A stretch of 64,000 nucleotides of DNA, from NCBI GenBank assembly GCA_946406115.1, contig OX291557.1, positions 12,308,501-12,372,500 of the forward strand, read 5' to 3'. Origin of the DNA: Apoda limacodes (lineage: Eukaryota; Arthropoda; Insecta; Lepidoptera; Limacodidae). A program made the translations under genes and the position numbers. Shown here piece after piece: positions 21,817-32,944 of this stretch (positions are counted from its first letter, which is position 1; each line of letters opens with the position of its first letter). The notes under the pieces were generated by a model, which was not told the origin of the DNA, searched no databases, and saw nothing but the letters and a program-made list of their open reading frames with translations.

Positions 21817-22505
21817 ATGAGTTATCTCTTGAGTTATCATTGTTCAGGTTTGAAAATGTTCGTGCCATTATCAAATTTCATATTTGACCACTAGAGCGGA
21901 CGGCTAAAACATTGCGGGTCGCCCTCTGATATTTTACTGCATGTTTAAGAAAAATAACTTATCAGCTATAGCCAAGGAGGTTATATGTATACCAGCCACT
22001 AGGAAGCGTTTTTTTTTTCAGTTGCGGGTCTCACAATAAAAGCGAAACGATCGCATCTTACTGGTAGTACTTTCATATTATTGGTTATTTACGCCACTGC
22101 CGAAGATTTTGACGACGTCGCACACCGCTTCTGACAGCAGTCACATTACCCACAAATCCCGCAATTAATTGCATACATACAAACAAACCTACAATTCTAA
22201 ACGGCGCCCTTTGGGTTTGAAGTAATATAAGCCCCTTAAGCATACAGAACTAAGATAATTGTATATTTTTTCCTTGTACGTCAGATGAAAATAAACAATT
22301 TCCTATTTTCTTACAGTAAAATATTTTGGCATTTGACTTCAATGTAACGAACATAAATCTAGCTAAATCTGCCTGAACGCAAAGAGAATATAATACTACG
22401 TAGGACCTGAACGCTTAAGTTGAATTTGTGAACTCGGTTTAATGTATTTTATTATTCTTACCCAACTCCGCACCTTACAGTGCCCCTAAAACATACCAAA
22501 TATTT
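21817..22505. other. Non-coding DNA
   Basis: Nothing recognisable apart from AT-rich sequence and the start of the next repeat. No gene. Confidence 0.45.
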
Positions 22506-22845
22506 AATACTAGACTTTGCCAGCGGCTCCGCCCGCCCTAAATTCGGTTTAAGTTTAGTTCGGTTATCGGCGTGGAACTCCTTAATTAACTCCAATTTAT
22601 TAATTATACCAATGAATTGCTATAGCGTGCTATAGGTGCAGTAATAGTTCGTTTAACTCTGTTATAGTTATGCCCGCAGGAATTTTTGAATTTTTAGGGA
22701 TAAAAAGTAGCCTATATGCTATTCCAGGACCTAACCTATATGTATGCCAAGTTTTATCCCGATCCGTCCAGTGGTTGAAGCGTTATTGAGTAACTAACAT
22801 CCATCCAGACATACAAACTTTCACATTCATAATATTAGTAGAATT
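22505..22845. repeat. Dispersed repeat ('CCAGCGGCTCCGCCCGCC' type)
   Basis: Starts near 'TACTAGACTTTGCCAGCGGC' and ends 'CATTCATAATATTAGTAGAA'. It includes 'GGTTATCGGCGTGGAACTCC' and 'AAGCGTTATTGAGTAACTAAC'. Same family as 4066-4635. Non-coding. Confidence 0.65.
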
Positions 22846-23990
22846 AGCAGGCGGGATTCATGTTCAAATAGTGGTACAGATGTCTAACTATAATGAGAGT
22901 AAAAGTTGTTTACTTCTTGTTTAGTTCTTGCAGTCGGATTTTTTTTATTTATTTAATTATTTATTTTTATTCAAAGCTTTTTAGTGTTTTTTTTTCATGT
23001 TTTTTTACTTGCGCTTGACTATTTTACTGTAAGTATCATATATTTGCGGTATTGCCTTTTAAAGCCCTTTATTTTGATACTCAACTCGAGGGTCCTAAAT
23101 ATTTTTTTTAACCTGCACATTAAAACGCGTAAAATCCGGCATTTTATTTTTAATATACCTAGTGTCACTCACACAATCAAATGACACCTCGCATACCAAA
23201 ATCCGTCAAGCTGTTCAGGATGTAGGGCGGCGTGCCTAAGAAATGGACATACATTTGCTCGAAAAACATTACCCTTCTTTCTGCGGCAGTCGGGTAAGAA
23301 GAACCATTATAGTTTTCTGATGTCCATCCGTATGTCATGGTGACATAGTCACCGCCTTATAATTTGCACTATTTTTCAATTAATTTCGCGTAAAGGGGTC
23401 TTACGTAATGAGTTTAGGTTTTTTTTTACACTAGCTATCAAGAGATAGTACTGTGGGATGAAAATTACTATGGACATTGTTGGGCATTTAGGGTTCCTCT
23501 TAGGACATATGCCTTTTGATGGACCGACCAGCTCAATGTTATAGCTATAAGCAATACCTTTCAATCAATTCCACAGAAAGAAGTCATATGTAATTAACTT
23601 TTTTAGGTTTTTTCAAAGACTAACATCCATACATAGAACTGAGGATGACAATTTGTTGATGAAATAGAATTATTTATTAGGTTATACTTCTTTGTGCATT
23701 TTTTACAGGCGGCCCAAATTACATACCTAGTTGGCTGTTCAATGTTATCGCTAAAAGCGATATAGCTTATACATTCAATAATAATGAACCTATAAAAAGT
23801 TTATGAGTAGGTATTTCCATAGTTATTATAACGATCCAGTATTTGCGCTGGACGATGACGAGTCAGACAGACAGATGCCCAGACTTTTTGTTTTACAATA
23901 ATATTTATTTAGCAACATGAGAACATGACGCATTCGTGTTAGGTATTAAATATAATTATTGTTTTTAGGTGATTCGTCACTCCAATGGTT
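22846..23990. other. Non-coding DNA
   Basis: A 'GAAAAACATTACCCTTCTTT ... GGCAGTCGGGTAA' block at about 23257-23300 is another dispersed repeat, with a scrap at 4716-4735. The T-rich open frame 22984-23184 has no recognisable product. No gene. Confidence 0.45.
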
Positions 23991-24019
23991 GAATGATGTT
24001 TTGTGTTCATGTTACTAGG

Positions 24020-24520
24020 GTCTTTTTATATCGCTGCGGTGGCAAACAAGCTTACGGTATCGCGTGATGCTAAGCGGTCACCGTAGCCTAGGGATGCTTG
24101 CAACACCAGAGGCATGAGTTTAAATATGCTATCGTTGCCGACCCTTTGAAAATCTAATCACTTCTTTCGTAAAGAATCCAATACTGTTTTCTCTTTAGAG
24201 AAAACTATGACCGGGAGCTCATTCCGCAACCTAACTGTTTGCGGGAGGAAGTACAATTAAAACCGCATTGTGGTGGGCATTTAGGTTCTGGAATGTGAGG
24301 GTAAATGCCCTGCTTAAGGCGAGCGGTGCATTAGAATCGTCGACTATTTTCACAATTTATCTTTGAACCGATTCAAAAGGGCCAAGCTGGTATCCAGGTG
24401 CTCCCGCTTACAGATGACAGCAGTAGTCCATGTGGAGTAGGACTTGTGGGAATACTGCTTCGTCCTGCTAGGAACAACGTTTTACCTTGTCCTCCGAATG
24501 ATCTCGAAACTGGACGTCAC
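24020..24520 (-). pseudogene. Jockey-like LINE C-terminus and 3' tail (minus)
   Basis: On the minus strand, an HVDYCCHLWAGAP-like passage and a GYQLGPF string (complement of about 24375-24430) are followed by a degraded 'CGGAATGAGCTCCCGG' LWNELP box (about 24205-24240). The untranslated tail follows: GTTGCAAGCATCCCTAGGCTACGGTGACCGCTTA in approximate complement, ending near 24034. The same order occurs at 28657-29020, 42331-42540 and 51430-52900. 5'-truncated and full of stops. Confidence 0.75.
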
Positions 24521-25489
24521 TAGATATGTCAACACTCAGAGACTTAGATTTCCTTAGCGGCGAACGCGCAGAATTGTTGAAATATCGTTTGGCCCACTCG
24601 ACTTGTGAACATCTAGGGAAAGCAACGCCTGCTGGACCTCCATTTGTGTTACATTATATAGATGTTCTGGACAGTAAAAGTGCCACATGAAGATACTACT
24701 ATTAGTATACTTTTGTATCGTAGACAAAATTAAGTGCTCTCGAACCTTTTTGCATCTAGTATATAGTTTAGAAGGTAGAAGATAGTTCTTTTGCGTACTG
24801 TCGAGACCTTTGTTTGTGCCTCCACCTTCTTCGATGACGCATCATATAAGTGGAACCACTGTAACTTAAATAAAATCTGTGTCACTGTACTGTTATGTAG
24901 CACAGGGATAAGTGCTTTGTGTAACTAGTATAGATTTAGTTGCGTAATAATACCTGTCTTCTTATCTCAGATCTAATTGATCTGAAATTCCCATTAACAA
25001 AATATTAGACCTTGATAGTTGTAAGTGTTAAGTGTAACCTTTGGCTGTCTGCTGATACCTTTTATTTAGGTTAAAGTCTTCGCGGTCGGACGGATGGAGT
25101 GAGGTCGATGCGCCAACTGCGGCCAGTCGGCTCGCAAGGTGCAGACCGTCCACCTACCCTACATACCTACATATGTATCACCTGTCAGACATTAGGTGGG
25201 TGGATATATCGAACTGGCTGGGTGGGTATACCATTTTGAATGGACTGTGCACTAGACCATTACAGATACAGCTTTGTGTAAAATTTTTGATGCGAGAACC
25301 TTATAGTACCTACTCTGGCTTGTAACAAACCGTGAACGTAAAAAAGATTTCAAATTTTGTAAACAGTTCTCTGCTAAAATAAACGTTTGAATATGGCAAC
25401 ATAGCAAAAAATAAACAACGGTTTCAAAGGTTGTTTGAAATTTCAGAATTTAAATCTGGATTACTATGGATATGATGGAATACATGATG
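24521..25489. other. Non-coding DNA
   Basis: A GC-richer patch at 25075-25145 (CGGTCGGACGGATGGAG...) stands out. The remainder may hold further degraded LINE sequence up to about 24700 on the minus strand. No gene recognised. Confidence 0.4.
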
Positions 25490-26009
25490 CTGAAAACCCC
25501 AACACATTATTCGCAAGCCTATAATGACTCATTCACTGTCACAGCCATAAGGCTATGGAATAGTTTACCCTTTGATATCAAAAAAGCACAAACTTTAAGA
25601 ATATTTAAAAATCTCGTAATCACACATTACTTAAAAATTTAAGCTGTCTCATCAACACTGTTTATTCTATATTATTTAAGATGTATGTAGTTTGTGTATT
25701 TATTTTTATTTTTTGTTTTGTATTTGATATATATATATATTTATATATATATATATATATATACATTTATATATATATATATTGTACGTATTAGTATTAT
25801 TTATTATTCATATGTATATAAATTTAGCTATTGCTATAAATGTATACTTATATTGTAAAGTTTCAGTTAGCACATTCTACTCAATAATTTTATAAAGTCT
25901 CCTCTACCCAAAGGTTGTCTGGAAGAGATCGCTCATTAGCGATAAGACCGCCAATTTGTTATTACTTTTATTGTTTAATTGTTTTGTTTTCTTTATGCGC
26001 AATAAAGTA

Positions 26010-26053
<44 letters not shown>
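25490..26053 (+). mobile_element. CR1-like LINE 3' end, second copy
   Basis: A frame from 25490 to the TAA at 25640-25642 gives the C-terminal segment NDSFTVTAIRLWNSLPFDIKK. It aligns residue by residue with the end of the LINE at 16145-16283 (YNNSFTVQAIKLWNALP). The untranslated tail has a long AT dinucleotide tract (25728-25790), the stem ATCGCT-CATT-AGCGAT (25928-25943) flanked by GAAGAG and AAGACCGCC, CAATAAAG (26001) and an (ATT) repeat to 26053. The rest of the element is missing, as expected from 5' truncation during insertion. Confidence 0.85.
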
Positions 26054-26054
<1 letters not shown>

Positions 26055-26369
26055 TGATTAAATAACATGTTTACTTAATTGGCTGTAACAGACCAACATA
26101 TTGGCATAGGAGCGATCCTATAAGGTCACTGCCGCCGCGCCGTTTCTCATTCGGACGTACGGAACACGAACGCTAGTAAAAACATTATTTTGGCGGTGTT
26201 TTTCATGTATTTTATTTTACCTACAAACAAATATTTATAAGAAATCATTTAACTGTTTTCTAGGAAAACTGTCGTTACGTATACGGTATACAAGACGTCT
26301 GGCTGCTACACTGTCTAGACCCCTTGATTTACACCTGCATTTACATAACATTTTATTTTAGGTGTACAC

Positions 26370-27107
26370 TCTCTATAAATATAATGGGTATACCAGTCAA
26401 TGTATGTGTGTGTATGTATATTAATTTGAAAGATTACAAGATATTTTTACTTATCTGTCTACATACCTACCTACCTAACTACCTAGGTGCCTGCCTACAT
26501 ATTTTTTTAAGTAGTATTTGGCAAAAAATATTCTATATATATACAGGTCAGCGTATGTCTACTAATTTGGAAGAATTTAAGATATTTTTTTAATTATCTG
26601 TCTACCTACCTAACTACCTTTGAACCTGCATGCATTGTTAAAGTAGTATTTGGTAAAAAATATTGATTGGTCAATGTCATAAATTGGTATAATCAATACA
26701 ATATCCTCCATGAATATGATTGGTACCTATATGGGTCAAAATATGTGTATATGTCAAGTTAGTACGAATATATAAGATTAAGATATTTTTAATTATTTGT
26801 GTACCTAATCTTATGTAACTACCTATGTCTACAAATTTTTGAAGTAGTATTTCACAAAATTTTTAAATTTCTGGGTACTTATTTATATCATAAATTGGTA
26901 TAATCAGTATAATAATCTCTATTAATATAATAGGTATACAGGTCGGTGTATGTATGTTTGTGTCTAGGTATTTGTAAGATTTTAAAATATTTTTACTTAC
27001 CTGTCAAATAATTATCTAACTACTACTACTTACTAATTAGTATCTAGATACCTGCCTACATCTTTTTAGTATTTGGAAAAAAATATTAATGTACCAGGTA
27101 CTTATTG
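26370..27107. repeat. Degenerate long-unit tandem array
   Basis: Units share 'AATGGGTATACxxGTCxxTGTATGTG', 'AAGATATTTTTACTTATCTG', 'CTACCTAxxTACCT' and 'AAGTAGTATTTGGxAAAAAATATT'. Starts fall near 26385, 26536, 26722 and 26930, and a further start lies at 27358 beyond the inserted SINE. Unit length varies between about 150 and 220 bases because of internal deletions. Non-coding. Small open frames across it (26324-26593) are incidental. Confidence 0.75.
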
Positions 27108-27362
27108 ACTCCCTCGCAGCCCAGTTGGTAGAGGGTGTGGGTTTGTATCCCGCACTGGACAAACATTTATGTGATAAACATCTGTGTTTGCCTTGAGTCT
27201 GTGTGTATTTATGTATGATATGTATATGTATTTGCAAAAAAGTAATATATGTATATGTAATGTATTTGTTGTCTGGTATCCATAACAGAAGCTTTGCTTA
27301 CTTTGGGGCCAGGCGGTACTGTGTTTAATGTCCGAAAATATTTATATATTTATTTGTTGAAT
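27108..27362 (+). mobile_element. tRNA-headed SINE inserted in a tandem array
   Basis: Head type 2 with about 19 bases missing between the A-box region (CTCGCAGCCCAGTTGGTAG) and the altered B box (GGGTTTGTATCCC). The body (CTGGTATCCATAACAGAAGC, TTTGCTTACTTTGGGG) and ATATTTATATATTTATT tail are intact. The tandem-array phrase resumes immediately after it, so it inserted into the array. Confidence 0.8.
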
Positions 27363-27399
27363 AGGTATACAAGTCAGTATATTTTTGTGAATGTCTGGT

Positions 27400-27620
27400 A
27401 ATCCCATTAATATTATAAAGGCGAAAGTTTGTGACTGTTGACTGTGTAAGTGTGTATGTTTGTTACTTCTTCACGCTTCAACCACTGGACGGATCGGGAT
27501 GAAACTTGGCATACATATAGGTTAGGACCTGAAATAGCATATAGGCTACTTTTTATCCCGAAATTCCCGCGGGATTAACTATAACCGAGCTTAAACGAAC
27601 TATAGTTATAGCTACAGCTG
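27400..27620. repeat. Dispersed repeat
   Basis: 'AATATTATAAAGGCGAAAGT', 'CTTCTTCACGCTTCAACCAC', 'GATGAAACTTGGCATACATA', 'ATAGCATATAGGCTACTTTT', 'CTATAACCGAGCTTAAACG'. Same general family as 22505-22845, in the opposite orientation relative to its usual end. Non-coding. Confidence 0.6.
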
Positions 27621-28118
27621 CAGAAATAGCAAACTAATTTTAACTATTACAGTTCGTCATTATTTTACTACTGAGAAAGTGAGAAGAGCCAGCAAGGAAA
27701 AGTAAATTTTCATACTTTTTTAACTTCAGAATAAAAATAAAATATATTATAGTCTTGCACTGGATAATAACGTAATATATTAGTTGTTATTTGGAAATAT
27801 TACTTAATGGGGAGGCCATTAATTAAGTTATAAATCTTCCAAGTATTTTTTATCATTAATGTATTCATCAGGTTTGTTATAGCTTTTTTTATGAAACTAA
27901 GTTAGACATACCTTCATAAAAATATTAAAATTTTATATATATAAAACAGCTAATGTACCTAATTAGGGGTTCGTATGGGGTTGACTTGCTTGGCTTTCTG
28001 GAAGGCCGAGCCGGGATATAAAAAGTTTCTTGCGAGCCTATTCATGACTATGCTATGAAAATGAAGACTTAAATATATTGTGATACAGATATTACTTTAT
28101 AATTGACGATAAAAATGT

Positions 28119-28358
28119 TTGCGGCTCTACGCTCTAATACCCAGGCTATGTTGGATCCTACACCATAGCATACTTTACCCTTATTCTTATGTTCTAGAAT
28201 CAAATAATTCGATTCATAAAATAAAGAACTTGGCCTTGATGGCTAGCTCTTTAGACCATCCTCATAAATTAGAAAGCCATTACATTAAAAATAAGAATGC
28301 TTACAGGCACATCCTAAATGCAGTATTCTACCGACATCGCACAGCACCTACCTTCTGA
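28119..28358 (+). other. Unassigned short open frame
   Basis: An 80-codon frame, of which the stretch encoding SLDHPHKLESHYIKNKNAYR looks less biased than its surroundings. I recognise no domain. No splice signals or neighbours support it, and it is followed at once by transposon sequence. It may be a scrap of a retrotransposon gag or chance. I would not call it a gene. Confidence 0.2.
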
Positions 28359-28656
28359 ATACGACATTCTGGAACTACCAATTTATCATTATTCCTCGTA
28401 TTAACACTGTGTAGGTTGCTATTTTCAGCAAATAAATGTATTTTTTTGCGTAGGTACATACATACATACAAACACCTTATATATTTATTGGGAATGGGGT
28501 ATGAATTCGAAATATATTATGAAGTTTATTGGTATAAACATAAATCAATTAATTTTAATTCAATTGATTGGCTAACAGTTCAATTTTATTATTTATGCCA
28601 GGAATACCTATATCAAATGTTTTGTAACTTTAAAAACTTCTTCTGTACCAAAGGCA

Positions 28657-29020
28657 TGGACATATGGAGTACTGCTGCCATCTTTGGGCGGGTGCACCTG
28701 GATACCAGCTGGGCCCTTATGACTCGGTTCGACGACGGGCTGTGAGAATCCCAAACTCACTTGCCATATTGAGCCCTTGAGTCTGAGGAGAGACTTTGCC
28801 TACCCCCTGTGTGTGTTCTACTGCTTGTACCATTGGATATGTTCTGAGGAATTGTTCGAAATGATGCCACGGCTACTTTCCACCATCATCCTGCTCGCCA
28901 TCGGCAGGAGATACATTCACACACTTAAGAACCGAAATGGTCGCGTACAGCGCGGGTTCCTTCCGCGTACGCTTTGGTTGTGGAATGAGCTCCCTGCCAA
29001 GGTTGTCTCTAAAGACTACT
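28657..29020 (+). pseudogene. Jockey-like LINE C-terminus
   Basis: In one frame: HMEYCCHLWAGAPGYQLGP (about 28660-28715). Later, in others: LSLRRDFA (28780), VFYCLYH, EELFEMMP and FLPRTLWLWNELP (about 28957-28996). This is the region after the reverse transcriptase thumb in jockey-like LINEs, with the terminal LWNELP box. It is broken by frameshifts and stops at about 29020, where the sequence turns abruptly into an LTR fragment. Related copies at 42331 and 52500-52900 continue past this point, so the junction is a real truncation. Confidence 0.8.
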
Positions 29021-29201
29021 GTTTACTAAAAAGGCCACACGTAGGCCGTAAGGAAAACTTACCCAATTTTTGGAGTTAGTTGTTTGTTTACCGTTTTGTC
29101 TGAATATGTGGTGCGGTGTCTGTATATGTTGTGTATGTGTAGGTTGTTTCACGCAAACCGAAATTAATTATAAATTATCCCAATAAGATCATAAAACAAC
29201 A
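29021..29201 (-). repeat. Truncated 3' LTR of the BEL/Pao element
   Basis: 181 bp that match 34620-34816 closely, with a 10-base gap and a few substitutions. On the minus strand it starts TGTTGTTTTAT directly after integrase codons and ends at TTAGTAAA, where LINE sequence begins. About 100 bp of the LTR are missing at the LINE side. Confidence 0.8.
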
Positions 29202-29214
29202 AAATTTGAGTCCT

Positions 29215-29557
29215 TTAAGAGGACGAGGTCTCCGACGCGCGGGGGGTTGGTTTTATCCGTCCACCGAACTCGTTGCTGTAGCAAATGTAAATATTCCGAA
29301 GACCACCGACGGTGGAACAGTTGCGTAATTTGTTAAAGGAACTGAAAGCGCGATAACCTATTAACTGACACATCGATGAAATGGTATTCCGGCAAGGAGG
29401 TTAAAGGACTACCGATCAAGAAATAGCCTGGAGTTAGCGCTTCCAGGTCATTAGGATCCGACGAGATCGGACAAAGCGGTCGTGACTTCAATACCGCTTC
29501 GACGTTGCAAAATACCGTTTGGAATTCCTCAAACGTAAGGACCGTTTCACCAATCAC
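29215..29557 (-). pseudogene. BEL/Pao integrase, C-terminal part
   Basis: The minus frame from 29557 gives SRPLCPISSDPNDLEALTPG and GYFLIGSPLTSLP (about 29400-29470), typical of the end of the BEL/Pao integrase core. After a stop and a frame change, RVGDLVLLKDSN (complement of about 29208-29245) marks the C-terminal DNA-binding segment. The coding sequence then runs straight into the LTR, so the final 40-60 residues seen in relatives are absent. Integrase would join the DNA copy to the genome; this copy cannot. Confidence 0.85.
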
Positions 29558-29992
29558 ACGGCGGAGGTGAATTTTGGCGACCTTGACAGCTGCTTCGAAA
29601 ATACCGCCCTACGAAAGATAGCCGGGAGGATCAAAAATCCAAGTCAAGCCCCGTTTGGACAACTCCGTATCAATAAACGTATAATTATCCAACAAAAACT
29701 GAAGGACCTCCTTCAAATAGCGATCTGCATCCTTGAAATTGGTGCCACAGTCAAAAGCGAATTAAATGAGGGAGACCACGCCGACTGACATGCGACAAAG
29801 GCCTCCGTAGACAAGGCTGAAACGAGCTCCAGATGCACAGCCTTTGAAAACAAACAGACGAAGACGCATAAATAGGCCTAAACCTGTCGGGCATTGCGAA
29901 CACTTGACGTCTTCACCAAAAACGGACCTGCGAAGTCCAACCCAACCTTACGCTCCGAGCTGCTCGTCTGGCGGACAAAATCTAGAACTCTC

Positions 29993-30439
29993 TCACTGCA
30001 GACAAGCCAGCAATGCGTTGAGACCGGCATGACAGTTCCTAACATGGCGGTCCCTGATCAGCAACTCAACAAAATGACCGGTCTTGGGCAACAAGAGAGG
30101 ATGCCGAGCCCCATAGGGCAATTCTGAGTTACGAAGCCTACCACCCACTCGCAAAAACTCCGACTCGTCCTGAAAAAAATTAAGACGAGCAAGGCTTCCC
30201 CGTAATTTCCCGTTCTCTGAGCGGAAAAGACGAATTTCCTTTTCAAACGACTGGGCCTGTACCAGTCGAACACAGGTGAGAAGGGCATCATGAAGCTCTT
30301 CAGGAGACAAGACTGAAAACATCCTTGGCTGTGACCTGTTCCGTAAGTTGTGGAGAAACCTCTTAATCCAACCGGTGACACCAACGAGCTTGTTGAGAGA
30401 ACTGAACCGATTAAGTAAGAAGTTTGGTGAAGTGTCCAC
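29993..30439 (-). pseudogene. BEL/Pao integrase zinc-binding region
   Basis: The minus open frame shows LRVGGRLRNSELPYGARHPL followed by LLPKTGHFVELLIRDRHV and HAGLNALLACLQ. The two His residues of the HHCC zinc-binding domain are visible (TGHF, RHVRNCHAG). The start of this frame is marked by the stop of its neighbour; the true protein would be one polyprotein with RNase H upstream, from which it is separated by a frameshift at about 30440-30480. The core with the D,D-35-E residues (29560-29990) is frameshifted and I could not place all the catalytic residues. Confidence 0.8.
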
Positions 30440-31008
30440 AGTGATTCATGATTTGCGAGGCAATCAGGCCCCGTGAATGGATTTGGGAGACACGATTGGC
30501 CACGAAGGTCTTTAAGCCAAGACAACACGATTTGGCTGTCTGTCCATGCTATGACGGAGTCAAATTGGACCCATTGACCCAAGGTGGAGAAGACATGGTT
30601 GAGGAGTCGAGTCAGCAATGTAGCTCCTGATAACTCCAACTTGGGAATTGTCAATTTGGTCCGCAAAGGTGCAACCTTACTATTTAAGACCACCAGACTG
30701 ACGCGGACATGACCATTGCTGTCAACGGTGCGGAGATAAATGACAGCCGCATAACCGGATTCCAACGCGTCAGAGAAACCGTGAAGACTGGCCCGATAAC
30801 TACCTGGGGGTAAGATCGACCGAGGCACGGAGACATGTTGAAGGTCCAAAAGTGTCTCATAAAAACGAAGCCAATAAGACAACAAGTCTCCGGTCAACGG
30901 GGTATCCCAGTCGAGACCAGAAATCCAGAGCTCCTGTAGAAAACATTTGGCCCAAAACCTGCCCCGCGCTACTGTGGACAGAACCAGCATTTTAGTCCAC
31001 CTCTTCAT
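30440..31008 (-). pseudogene. BEL/Pao RNase H region
   Basis: The minus open frame 30058-31008 is in the coding frame down to about 30470. It shows LHGFSDALESGYAAVIYLR (first catalytic Asp in FSDA), then KVAPLRTKLTIPKLELSGA and later AWTDSQIVLSWL (another catalytic Asp in TDS). These are BEL/Pao RNase H motifs; the domain removes RNA from the RNA-DNA hybrid. The upstream WDTPLTGDLLSYWLRFY segment is the connection between RT and RNase H. After LSWLKDL the frame goes wrong, and the remaining translation is nonsense. Confidence 0.85.
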
Positions 31009-31170
31009 TGTGTCTGACGGTTAAACCGAGTAGGTGAAGATATTCTGAACTGGCCGATATTGAACTCCGAGAACCGCGATGGAGTCAGGATTCGCAGGAT
31101 TCTGGAAGAGGTGGGGCTCCTGCTGATGTTCTGACGGTAAGTCTTCCAAGACGGCAGATGAATTGGTAAT

Positions 31171-31914
31171 TCATTTCCTTAATTCATAACCACTTGCCCG
31201 TAACAAGCCGATGAGCTCATCCCTCAGGACTAACGCTTCCTCCACAGATGAAGCACCCGTGCAAATATCGTCGACGTAAGCGTCAGAAGGGAAGACAGCA
31301 GCTGCGCGTGGGAAATTTAGACGATCACGATCAGCCAAGTGAAGCAACGAGCGAATGGCTATAAACGGGCTCGACTTTAGCCCGTAGGTATTGGTGTTAA
31401 GCTCATAAATCACCAATGGAGAGGCCAGATCCTCTCGCCACAAAATGAGCTGAAACCGCTCTTCTCTTATATCTTCTGGATGTATCATGACCTAACGGAA
31501 CATCATTTTAATGTCAGCTACAAATACAACCTGGTGGTGACGAAAACCAGTCAAGATGTCCGACATCGGGCAGTCGTTCAAGGATACACCCGAAGATTTA
31601 GGCGCCGAACCATCGAACACCACCCGTATCTTACCATTTTTAAAGACGGCGTGATGTGGAACAAAATAATGTTCGTTGCCTTCCAACTCGAACTGCAAAA
31701 CCGACATGTGACCGAGAGTTTCGTATTCGCGCATAAAATTGAAGGATAATAACTTTTTTTCGGCTATTTTCCAGGAGTCACCCAGACCCGGACGAGGGGA
31801 TAAGAAAGGCAGTCGAGTAAAAAACCGGCCGGAATTTGGACGACCCGTATTGGCGAGAAAATATGACTTGCACTCGCCATCGACTGCTCGAGTCTGTGAC
31901 GCCGGGCTCTTCAA
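31171..31914 (-). pseudogene. BEL/Pao reverse transcriptase
   Basis: Minus frame: HAVFKNGKIRVVFDGSAP, then VVFVADIKMMFR with the first catalytic Asp, a stop (TAG, complement of 31492-31494), then VMIHPEDIREERFQLILWR, YGLKSSPFIA and AYVDDICTG with the YVDD catalytic box (about 31262-31290). The stop stands where relatives have Gln, as a single C-to-T change would give, and the frame continues unchanged beyond it. Both catalytic motifs are intact, so this single stop is the main visible lesion of the palm. The enzyme copies the element RNA into DNA. Confidence 0.9.
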
Positions 31915-32651
31915 TTTCCCAAAAACGCTGAAGGGAGTCAGAGAGCGAGAGTCCCACTTGCATCGACGAATCCGTAGACGCCTGAGCGGCGAGAGAATGT
32001 GCTGGGCCCATAATAACAGATCCGAGATCAGTCGGAAACAGATCCGAGATCAGTCGGAACAGCAACCAACCCACCTGGCTGAAGTAACATGGCCTTGTCC
32101 AGTCCGAGCAATCCAAGGACATCAGCGCCAAACAGAAGATCCACAGGACCAGGTAGGTGGACCTTTCATCGGCCAACTGCTGACCAGACGAGAGATCCAA
32201 CACGTCCGTCGGCAGGGGTACCTGAGGGTGATGACCTAAAATATCCCTCAGGACAACAGCTCCTAGTTGATACCGCATACTAGGATGGAGCAAGGAGGAA
32301 AAGGAAAACGAGACTGTAACCACAACGTTGTCCACCCGTAGAGCCCCTACTCCAGAAATCCCATGACTCCGCGGACTTACCTGTAAGCGGAGACGCTTCA
32401 CCAGCCACAGCGACATTAGACACCCCTGAGCGACTAAGTCCAAAATGGCGCGCACAACTACCCCAGGTCCGCGCGACGATTGCACTAGAACCTGCGCGGT
32501 GGGCAAAACGGTTGTGACAGGAGTCAACGGGCGTTGGCCCGACCCGAGCGCCGTACTTGGCCCCGGGGCTCCTGTGGCTCATAATGCCCCACGCTTGGAC
32601 CCGTTTAAGCATACGGGTCCCACGCGGGCATAAGTGGCTGCCGAGACGCAC
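31915..32651 (-). pseudogene. BEL/Pao protease region
   Basis: The minus frame starting at 32527 has VLVQSSRGPGVVVRAILD, followed by LVAQGCLMS. In relatives a retroviral-type aspartic protease has DSG or DTG after this leader; here the triplet reads DLV (about 32432-32440), which would destroy the active site. Downstream SHGISGVGAL and an ILGHH string (where an ILIG-like flap-side motif is usual) fit the same domain. The frame changes at about 32280-32200. The protease would cut the gag-pol polyprotein. Confidence 0.75.
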
Positions 32652-32944
32652 GTGCCATCGGCGGCGCGCGATAGCTACCCGTTCCCGCCCTCAACTCGCG
32701 AGTAACGCGAGGACGCTCCGCGATAGGGGGGGCAGAGGCTCAAAATCTGCGTAATGTGCCCGTTCCGCAATACCTACCTGAGCGGAAGGGGTACGTGAGG
32801 GTAGTGACCGACGACCATCCCGTGGGCACGCCCGCGGTGAGCGGGGCGGGGAAGGTCGATGTCGCACTGGGGACGGGGGCGATTGGGTTCGATTCGGCGG
32901 CGACAAACCCCCGCCCGTGCGAGCCGTAGACACACCTCCATGAG

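Noticed and set aside
21616..21887. Overlapping open frames on both strands
   Set aside because: They fall in and around the inverted-repeat element 21202-21813 and have no domains.
26013..26053. (ATT) run as an independent feature
   Set aside because: It is the simple-repeat end of the LINE tail at 25490-26053.
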